A stretch of 14,901 bases of DNA, taken from contig JAMDBZ010000011.1 of the NCBI GenBank assembly GCA_023488945.1, positions 1 to 14,901 of the forward strand. The letters are read 5' to 3'. A program made the translations under genes and the position numbers. The stretch comes from Deltaproteobacteria bacterium (GTDB lineage: Bacteria; Desulfobacterota_E; Deferrimicrobia; Deferrimicrobiales; Deferrimicrobiaceae). Shown here piece after piece: positions 8,544 through 14,901 of the stretch. Each line of letters begins with the position of its first letter. Positions within the stretch are counted from its first letter, which is position 1. The notes beneath the pieces were generated by a model that saw only the letters and a list, made by a program, of their open reading frames with translations, was not told the DNA's origin and did not search any database.

Positions 8544-9047
8544 CTTCCCGTCCTCGACGCTCACCCGGAATTCCACCGGTTTCCCACCCGCCCGTTCCGC
8601 GATTTCCCGCGCCCGCTCCCGGAGCGCGGCGCGGATCGCGGCGATCTCCTCGTCGCCCGCGGGGAGACCGCACCGGCGCCGCGCCTCCCGGAGCTCCTCC
8701 GCGACCGCGTCGAGGTGGGCGGGATCGACCGGCTCCGGACCCGGCGCCTTGGCCCGCACGAGCGTCCCCGAGGCGTCCCGCTCGAGCCGCCCTTCCTCCA
8801 TCTCCCGCACCGTCCGCGCCCACAGGTTCAGGTAGGCGTAGAACCGGCTCTGGATCCCGTTGAACCGGAACTGGTCCGAGGTGTTGACGATCTTGCGCTG
8901 GCCGAGGCGCCGGACCGCGAGCTCGAGGGTCCGCCGCTCCTCGACCGGCTCGGAACGCCGCCCGCCCTGGAAGAACAGGTCGTACTGGCGTTTCACCTCG
9001 ACGAGCGAGGCCTCGAGCCGGTCGAGCGTCTCCTTGATGTCGTCCAT
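8517..9047 (-). CDS. Conserved protein, resembles MXAN_5187 C-terminal-domain family
   Basis: A 176-residue soluble protein with no signal peptide or membrane segment. The N-terminal half has a helical start (MDDIKETLDRLEASLVEVK), then QYDLFFQGGRRSEPVEERRTLE and NTSDQFRFNGIQSRFYAYLNLW. The pattern (YDLFF, an R-rich turn, FRFN, then an aromatic helix) matches what I remember of a conserved deltaproteobacterial domain named after MXAN_5187; its function is unknown. The C-terminal half is Ala/Arg/Glu-rich and probably helical, ending in a short beta-like segment. The gene lies opposite to its neighbours, convergent with atpC and divergent from glmU. The best Shine-Dalgarno candidate (AAAGGAAA at 9063-9070) is rather far from the ATG, so the start is less certain than the gene. 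Confidence 0.75.
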   Translation of the reverse strand: MDDIKETLDRLEASLVEVKRQYDLFFQGGRRSEPVEERRTLELAVRRLGQRKIVNTSDQFRFNGIQSRFYAYLNLWARTVREMEEGRLERDASGTLVRAKAPGPEPVDPAHLDAVAEELREARRRCGLPAGDEEIAAIRAALRERAREIAERAGGKPVEFRVSVEDGKPKVKAVTR

Positions 9048-9116
9048 GCGAGGCCCGCGCGTTTCCTTTCCCCGGAAAAACCGGGTAAACTGAAAAGCGG
9101 CCGCTTGACCGGCCTC

Positions 9117-9145
9117 ATTTTAGCACCCGGGAGTCGACAGGTCGA
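9117..9145 (-). promoter_or_regulatory. Possible promoter of the minus-strand conserved gene
   Basis: On the minus strand TAAAAT (9122 to 9117) is preceded directly by TGC, giving an extended -10 like those at 2079-2134. A weak -35, TCGACC (9145 to 9140), lies 17 bp upstream. The predicted leader of about 60 bases contains CCCGG-TTTTT-CCGGG (9085 to 9071). The promoter would overlap the glmU ribosome binding site. Confidence 0.35.
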
Positions 9146-10572
9146 TGACGGGCGTTTCCGCGATCATCCTGGCGGCGGGGTTGGGGAAGCGGATGAAGTC
9201 GGCCGTCCCCAAGGTGGCCCACCCCGTGGCGGGGAAACCGATGGTGTGGCACGTGGCGCGGGCGGCCAAAGCCGCCGGGATCTCCGAGATCGTCCTGGTG
9301 CTCGGCCACGGGCGGGAAAAGCTTCTGCCGGCGGTCGAGCCGTTCGGAGGGCGGGTCGCCGTCCAGGAGCGCCAGCTCGGGACGGGGGACGCCGCGCGCT
9401 GCGGGCTGGCCCTTGTCCCCCGCGGGACGAAGGAGGTCGTCGTCCTGTGCGGCGACGCGCCGCTCATCCGCCCCGCCACCATCCGGGCGCTCGTCGCCGT
9501 GCGGAGGAAAACGAAGGCGGCCGCGGCGGTGCTCACCGGCGTTCTACCCGACCCCTCGGGCTACGGGCGCGTCGTCCGCTCGCCTTCCGGGACCGTCGCC
9601 CGGATCGTCGAGGAGCGGGACGCCGATGCGGTCGCGCGCGCGATCCGGGAGGTCAACTCGGGGACATACGCCTTCGACCGGGCCTTCCTCGCCCGGAGCC
9701 TTCCGCGGCTGACCGACCTCAATGCCCAGCGGGAGTTTTACCTGACCGACGTGGTCGTGGCGGCCCTTGAGGAGGGAGAGACCATCGTCCCGGTCGTCGC
9801 GAAGGACCCCGACGAAGTCCGCGGGATCAACTCCCGGAAGGAGCTCGCCGAGGCGACGGCGATCCTGGTGCGGGGAAAGATCGCCGCCCTGCAGGACGCC
9901 GGCGTGACCGTCGTGGATCCGGCGCGCGTCTCCGTCGAAATCGAAGTCTCCGTCGGGCCGGACTCCGTCATCGAGCCGGGCGTCTCGCTCCTCGGCGCGA
10001 CCCGGATCGGCCGGGGCGTCCGGATCCGGCAGGGATGCGTCGTCGAGGGAAGCCGCGTGGACGACGGCGCGCATCTCAAGCCATACTCCGTGCTCACCGG
10101 GGCGCACGTCCGCAAAGGGGCGGAAGTCGGGCCGTTCGCGCATCTGCGCCCCGAAACGGACATCGGGGAAAAAGCGAGGATCGGAAATTTCGTCGAGGTG
10201 AAGAAAAGCCGGATGGGCAAGGGGTCGAAGGCGAACCACCTGGCCTACATCGGCGACGCGGTGGTGGGACGCAAGGTCAACATCGGCGCGGGGACGATCA
10301 CCTGCAACTACGACGGGATCGCCAAGCATCCGACCGTGATCGGCGACGGCGTCTTCGTGGGAAGCGACACGCAGTTCGTCGCCCCCGTCACGATCGGCAA
10401 GGGAGCGCTCGTCGGCGCCGGCGCGACGATCACGAAGGATGTCCCGCCGTACGCCCTGGCGCTCTCCCGGGCCGAGCAGAAGAACCTCGAGAACTGGGTC
10501 GTCCGGAAGAAGCCCGAGCTCCTGAAGAAGGCGGGGCTCAAGGTGCCGAAGATCCCCGGAGGGGACGGGTAA
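9145..10572 (+). CDS. glmU: Bifunctional GlcNAc-1-P uridyltransferase / GlcN-1-P acetyltransferase
   Basis: A 475-residue cytoplasmic enzyme making UDP-GlcNAc for peptidoglycan and lipopolysaccharide: it acetylates glucosamine-1-phosphate, then adds UMP from UTP. The N-terminal pyrophosphorylase domain shows LAAGLGKRMKS (9-19), QLGTGDA (77-83; many homologues have AHA or GHA at the end), the metal-binding Asp104 in GDAPLI, and Asn229 in GINSR. The C-terminal left-handed beta-helix begins near residue 255 with repeated hexapeptides; SKANHLAYIGDA carries the likely catalytic His365, followed by GAGTITCNYDG and LSRAEQKN. GGGAG (9129-9133) is the ribosome binding site. No strong promoter is visible; it may lie inside the opposite-strand gene. 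Confidence 0.97.
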   Translation: MTGVSAIILAAGLGKRMKSAVPKVAHPVAGKPMVWHVARAAKAAGISEIVLVLGHGREKLLPAVEPFGGRVAVQERQLGTGDAARCGLALVPRGTKEVVVLCGDAPLIRPATIRALVAVRRKTKAAAAVLTGVLPDPSGYGRVVRSPSGTVARIVEERDADAVARAIREVNSGTYAFDRAFLARSLPRLTDLNAQREFYLTDVVVAALEEGETIVPVVAKDPDEVRGINSRKELAEATAILVRGKIAALQDAGVTVVDPARVSVEIEVSVGPDSVIEPGVSLLGATRIGRGVRIRQGCVVEGSRVDDGAHLKPYSVLTGAHVRKGAEVGPFAHLRPETDIGEKARIGNFVEVKKSRMGKGSKANHLAYIGDAVVGRKVNIGAGTITCNYDGIAKHPTVIGDGVFVGSDTQFVAPVTIGKGALVGAGATITKDVPPYALALSRAEQKNLENWVVRKKPELLKKAGLKVPKIPGGDG

Positions 10573-10573
10573 G

Positions 10574-12403
<1,830 letters not shown>

Positions 12404-12435
12404 GTCGGGGTGATCCCTTCAACCCCTTGATTTCG

Positions 12436-12516
12436 TAAAATAAAGTCGGAAACCGAAAAATAAAGATGGAAACCGAAAAATAAAGTCGGAAACTGGGAAA
12501 TAAAGTTGGAAACTGA
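12436..12516 (-). repeat. Four 20-bp tandem repeats at the IS630 end
   Basis: The core TAAAGTCGGAAACCG recurs at exact 20-bp spacing, starting at 12441, 12461, 12481 and 12501. Variants are TAAAGATGG in the second copy and TAAAGTTGG in the fourth, with ACTG replacing ACCG in the last two. The block is AT-rich compared with its surroundings and lies between the glmS stop and the transposase fragment. It could be a set of transposase binding sites at the element end. Confidence 0.85.
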
Positions 12517-13430
12517 AAAGTCTAAGAGGCGGAACCCCACCTCTCGTTGACGACAGACTCGTAGGAGACGAAGCACGACCGCGTTGCGTCGCCCCGATCC
12601 CCCGCTATCCCAGTGTGGGGTCCCGATGACGGCTTTACAATGAGCGACCTTCTCCAAGATCGCGTCGACCTTTTTCGTCCAGACGAACGGTTTGGGAGCC
12701 TCATTGTTGATCCGGATGAAATCTTCGATCGCCGCGACGAGTTCCGGAACGCTGCGGAAACCCCCGCGACGTATGCGCTTGCGCGTGATCTCTGCCTCCC
12801 ATCTCTCCACCAGGTTCAGCCAGGACGAACTGGTCGGCGTGAAATGAAGGTGGAAACGAGGATGCTTTTCCAGCCACGCCTTGACCTTGGGATGGTTGTG
12901 CGTGCCGTAGTTGTCCAAGATCATGTGAATGGCCAACTCCGCGGGCACGGCGCCGTCGATCTGTCGCAGGAACTTCCGAAATTCGATGTTCCGATGTCTG
13001 GGATAACAGGAGCCGATGACCTTCCCTTCCAGCACGTTCAACGCCGCGAACAGGCACGTGGTGCCGTTGCGCTTGTAGTCATGGGTCATGGTTTGGCAGC
13101 GCCCCTTCTTCATCGGCAAGCCGGGCTGCGTCCGGTCCAACGCCTGGACCTGGACTTGGCTCTTCTCGTCGACGCACAGCACCACCGCCTTGTCCGGCGG
13201 ATTCAGGTACACCCCCACCACGTCCGTCAGTTTCTCGACGAACCGCTTGTCCCTGGACAACTTGAATGTCTCGACCCGATGGGGTTTTAGACCGTGCGCG
13301 TCCCATATCCGTTGCACCGTGGATTTGCCGACCCCTTGGGCTTTGGCCATCGAACGCACCGACCAATGCGTGGCATCGCGCGGTTTCGTTTGGAGAGTCG
13401 CCTCGACGATGGCATTCACCGAGGTAACGT
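12436..13430 (-). mobile_element. IS630-family element, one end lost
   Basis: The element comprises the 20-bp repeat block and the transposase body. The end next to glmS keeps the repeats; the other end, which should hold the transposase start and the second terminal repeat, is replaced by an IS256-type sequence near 13420-13454. The exact boundaries cannot be fixed by eye. Confidence 0.7.
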
Positions 13431-13453
13431 CGAAAGGTGTGGAAAAGCGTGAA

Positions 13454-13520
13454 GGCGGTGTACCCTTTCTGGTGGCGAAACCAGAAAGCGGGCACAGGGC
13501 CCGGAAAGGAGCACACCGCC
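13454..13520 (+). promoter_or_regulatory. Nested hairpin enclosing the IS256 transposase ribosome binding site
   Basis: The outer stem pairs GGCGGTGT (13454-13461) with ACACCGCC (13513-13520), ending directly at the transposase ATG. Inside it, CTTTCTGGT (13465-13473) pairs with ACCAGAAAG (13480-13488) around a 6-base loop. The Shine-Dalgarno AAAGGAG (13505-13511) lies between the two 3' arms. Such a structure would form in transcripts entering from outside and could hide the start site, a known way for insertion sequences to limit transposase expression. Confidence 0.6.
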
Positions 13521-13877
13521 ATGGAACAGCAGACCATCGGGGGGATCACAGCGTCAAGTCTCACGTTCGAGGGACTGGAGCCGCATTTCCGGGGGAAGAT
13601 CCGGGAATGGATGCAGGCTCTTCTGGTCGAAGAGGTCACGGAGTTTCTGGGCCGCGGCAAGTCGGAGCGTAAACCGGTTGCGGAGCGGAAGGGATACCGG
13701 AACGGATACGGAAAGGGACGGCACCTGACGACGGCGATGGGCACGGTCGAGGTTCGTCGCCCCCGGGTCCGCGGGGTGGAGGAGAAGTTTGTCAGCCGTC
13801 TTCTTCCCCTGTTCGTCCGCCGGACGCGCGAGGTACGGGATCTTCTCCCCGCGTTGTACCTGCACGGGCTCTCCGAG
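13521..13877 (+). pseudogene. IS256-family transposase, C-terminally truncated
   Basis: The N-terminal 119 residues of an IS256/MULE-type transposase. Diagnostic segments are LLVEEVTEFLGRGKSER (about 34-50), KGYRNGYGK (57-65), GTVEVRRPRVRG (74-85) and LLPLFVRRTREVRDLLPALYLHGLSE (94-119). Relatives continue with a GDFE-like sequence and about 280 more residues carrying the DDE site; here similarity stops after Glu119 and the frame runs on into unrelated sequence to a stop at 14027. All catalytic residues are therefore missing. ATG 13521 has AAAGGAG at 13505-13511. Confidence 0.88.
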
Positions 13878-13878
13878 G

Positions 13879-14019
13879 TACATACGGCTCAATCCTCCGC
13901 AGAAGGGGGAACCTTTGACCTATTTCATGTACCCCTACGCGGAGGCGGATGGAAAACCGCTGAACGAGGATCTGTACGGCTTCAACATAGGGTACACGAT
14001 CCGGTTTCGGGAGTTGTAA
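13879..14019 (+). pseudogene. 3' remnant of a probable outer-membrane beta-barrel protein
   Basis: In another frame than the IS256 fragment, 46 codons from the breakpoint to TAA at 14017-14019 read YIRLNPPQKGEPLTYFMYPY, then AEADGKPLNEDLYGFNIGYTIRFREL. The alternation of aromatic and polar residues, with a final strand GYTIRF near the C-terminus, is typical of outer-membrane barrels. There is no start codon or ribosome binding site, so it is the tail of a gene whose 5' part was lost when the IS sequence arrived. The protein family is not identified. Confidence 0.5.
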
Positions 14020-14071
14020 GCGTCTAGGATAACGTGCTGTGGCAACCCCCCAGTCAGAAGGAGGCTGTGAA

Positions 14072-14464
14072 ATGGACGCCAAGTACGGGTTCGGAAAGAC
14101 GGTGGACCTCTCGTTCGACGCGGCGGTTGAGAAGGTGACGCAGGAACTGCAGAAGGAGGGATTCGGCGTGCTGACGGACGTCGACGTGGCGGCGACCCTG
14201 AAGAAAAAGCTGAATCAGGAAATGCCGCCCTATCGCATTCTGGGGGCGTGCAACCCGCCGTTGGCGCACCGCGCGTTGGAGGCGGAACCGTCGATCGGCC
14301 TCCTGCTGCCGTGCAACGTAGTGGTACGGCAGGACGCCGCGGGGGCCGTCCGCGTTGAGTTCATGGATCCCAATGCGGTACTCGACCTCGTGAACCGGCC
14401 CGAAATCAGCCGCATTGCGGGGGATGTGCGAAAGAAGTTGGAGAGGGTGATGCAATCCCTCTGA
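14072..14464 (+). CDS. DUF302-domain protein
   Basis: A 130-residue cytoplasmic protein of the DUF302 family, whose function is not established. Family features are the start YGFGKTVDLSFDAAVEKVTQ, EGFGVLTDVDV, PPYRILGACNPPLAHRALE with its conserved Cys, and IGLLLPCNVVVRQ with a second conserved Cys (LLPCNV), followed by MDPNAVLDLV. The start at ATG 14072 is supported by AAGGAGG (14058-14064) seven bases upstream; an in-frame GTG at 14039 would add 11 residues without family character. The gene sits 52 bases after the beta-barrel remnant and may once have been co-transcribed with it. It is intact despite the broken DNA upstream. Confidence 0.92.
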   Translation: MDAKYGFGKTVDLSFDAAVEKVTQELQKEGFGVLTDVDVAATLKKKLNQEMPPYRILGACNPPLAHRALEAEPSIGLLLPCNVVVRQDAAGAVRVEFMDPNAVLDLVNRPEISRIAGDVRKKLERVMQSL

Positions 14465-14491
14465 CTCCGCATCCTGAATTGGCCAGCGGAA

Positions 14492-14524
14492 CCGGGAGGG
14501 CCGCGTCGAGCGGCCCTCCCCGGG
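14492..14524 (+). terminator. Strong hairpin downstream of the DUF302 gene
   Basis: A perfect 11-bp stem, GGGAGGGCCGC (14494-14504) and GCGGCCCTCCC (14510-14520), has a 5-base loop, GTCGA. CCGG on the outside can extend it with a one-base bulge. It lies 30 bases after the stop codon. There is no T-run, so it is either a non-canonical terminator or a 3'-end stabiliser. Confidence 0.6.
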
Positions 14525-14585
14525 GTGTCGGGGACGCACCTGCCATCGCGTTTCCGTCCGGTAGACTGTCGCGGGCATGTTCCGG

Positions 14586-14642
14586 TGGCAGGCCTGCCAG
14601 ACGTCAAATACAACCTTCCTGATACATGGCCGTCTGGCCGTC
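14586..14642. repeat. Palindrome, inverted repeat and 8-bp tandem repeat
   Basis: Three structures are packed together: a perfect 14-bp palindrome TGGCAGGCCTGCCA (14586-14599); an 8-bp inverted repeat GCCAGACG (14596-14603) / CGTCTGGC (14631-14638) with a 27-base loop; and a tandem duplication of TGGCCGTC (14627-14642). On the minus strand this lies directly downstream of the 20-codon micro-ORF and could fold at the 3' end of its transcript. Confidence 0.55.
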
Positions 14643-14703
14643 AGCAGGGATGCACAGCGGAGGAACCGACGACTTTCGGGACGGTGTACCTGATCTTCCT
14701 CAT
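14641..14703 (-). CDS. 20-codon micro-ORF, possible peptide precursor
   Basis: On the minus strand, AAAGGAGGTGAT (14720 to 14709), nearly a full anti-16S complement, lies upstream of an ATG at 14703 with GGAGG nine bases from the start. The frame encodes only 20 residues: MRKIRYTVPK then VVGSSAVHPC, then TGA. The YxxPxV pattern resembles the leader motif that RiPP recognition elements bind (for example in lasso peptide leaders), and the peptide ends in Cys, but I do not recognise a family. No modification enzyme lies in the window; it could be beyond the right edge. Alternatives are a regulatory leader peptide or the relic of a longer gene. The ribosome binding site is the main evidence that it is translated. 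Confidence 0.45.
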   Translation of the reverse strand: MRKIRYTVPKVVGSSAVHPC

Positions 14704-14725
14704 TCTCAATCACCTCCTTTCTGTT

Positions 14726-14786
14726 AACCGCCTTCCCCCTTTCATCCGGATTGAACTTGCGTGGCCATCCCGTATCAGAGGCGGTT
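14726..14786. repeat. 7-bp inverted repeat upstream of the micro-ORF
   Basis: AACCGCC (14726-14732) and GGCGGTT (14780-14786) enclose 47 bases. On the minus strand the structure spans the gap between the upstream partial frame and the ribosome binding site of the micro-ORF. It could be part of a leader, but a 7-bp stem with so large a loop could also occur by chance. Confidence 0.25.
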
Positions 14787-14806
14787 TTGGTCAGCCACAG
14801 CGAACT

Positions 14807-14901
14807 TCAGCGAGCGCCCTCTAGGACGACGTTCTTCTGCGTGACTCCCTTCAGATCGCCTGCGATACCTTGTTCTACGCATCGAAGCCTCGCTTCTTCG
14901 A
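14807..14901 (-). CDS. Partial CDS, C-terminal end of an unidentified protein
   Basis: A minus-strand frame is open from the window edge to TGA at 14809-14807. Its 31 visible residues read EEARLRCVEQ, then GIAGDLKGVTQKNVVLEGAR, a composition that looks like a real folded protein rather than shadow translation. It is too short to assign. If genuine, it precedes the micro-ORF on the same strand by about 100 bases. A second minus frame over the same bases is Arg-rich and less protein-like. Confidence 0.3.
   Translation of the reverse strand, partial: EEARLRCVEQGIAGDLKGVTQKNVVLEGAR

Larger units (their letters stand above)
13454..13877 (+). mobile_element. IS256-family element, 5' portion only
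   Basis: The left portion of an IS256-type element: leader hairpin and the first third of its transposase. The left boundary lies somewhere in 13420-13454 and the right breakpoint near 13877. The right end and terminal repeat are absent. Confidence 0.7.

Noticed and set aside
9105..9126. Plus-strand promoter for glmU beginning at TTGACC (9105-9110)
   Set aside because: No -10 element lies at a usable distance; the only TA-rich hexamer is 10 bp away and fits the minus strand better.
12407..12432. Terminator after glmS
   Set aside because: GGGGT/ACCCC forms only a 5-bp stem with a 10-base loop and is followed by TTGATTT, too weak to call.
12436..12516. CRISPR array
   Set aside because: The repeats are directly adjacent 20-bp units without spacers, and no cas genes are present.
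12613..13290. Plus-strand open frame over the IS630 transposase
   Set aside because: The antisense strand carries a clear DDE transposase; the plus frame has no family character.
14641..14643. Micro-ORF stop TGA as selenocysteine codon
   Set aside because: A Cys-TGA pair followed by an inverted repeat is suggestive, but the downstream frame is Arg/Gly/Pro-rich without protein character, and the 27-base loop does not resemble a bacterial SECIS element.
14704..14806. c-di-GMP (GEMM) riboswitch upstream of the micro-ORF
   Set aside because: ACGCAA occurs on the minus strand, but the flanking helix, the tetraloop/receptor pattern and the rest of the consensus are missing.

Overview
The window is a GC-rich bacterial chromosome segment (apart from a few AT-rich patches). 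The layout suggests an origin-proximal region of a Desulfuromonadota/Geobacter-like deltaproteobacterium: parA-parB, then an F1-type ATP synthase operon starting with paired b' and b subunits and lacking atpB/atpE, then glmU-glmS. The taxonomic placement is inferred from gene order and protein character, not from a search.

Left part (1-2040): a gene-free, hairpin-rich leader, then parA (TTG start) and parB, overlapping and probably co-transcribed. Positions 2041-2480 hold an AT-rich control region with two near-identical tandem promoters 47 bp apart. It is followed by a 53-residue proline/alanine-rich lipoprotein gene with a 5' leader hairpin, a strong ribosome binding site and a classical terminator, which looks like a monocistronic, highly expressed unit.

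Middle (2538-8486): a near-consensus promoter drives atpX(b')-atpF(b)-atpH-atpA-atpG-atpD-atpC, with 4-bp overlaps among the stalk genes. All F1 subunits and both peripheral-stalk b subunits are intact; the membrane a and c subunits must lie elsewhere. A convergent minus-strand gene resembling the MXAN_5187 C-terminal-domain family (8517-9047) separates atpC from glmU-glmS (9145-12403), which make glucosamine-6-phosphate and UDP-GlcNAc for the cell envelope.

Right part (12404-14019) is a scrapyard of mobile DNA: four 20-bp tandem repeats, an N-terminally truncated IS630-type transposase (minus), an IS256-type transposase cut after about 119 residues (plus), and a 46-residue 3' remnant that looks like the end of an outer-membrane beta-barrel protein. 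An intact DUF302 gene follows (14072-14464) with a strong hairpin after it. The last 430 bases contain inverted repeats, a minus-strand 20-codon micro-ORF behind a near-perfect Shine-Dalgarno sequence (a possible RiPP-like peptide precursor), and the apparent 3' end of another minus-strand gene.

Most of the window is ordinary housekeeping. The most interesting points are the micro-ORF, the small lipoprotein with duplicated promoters, the 20-bp repeat cluster, and the hairpin that encloses the IS256 transposase ribosome binding site.
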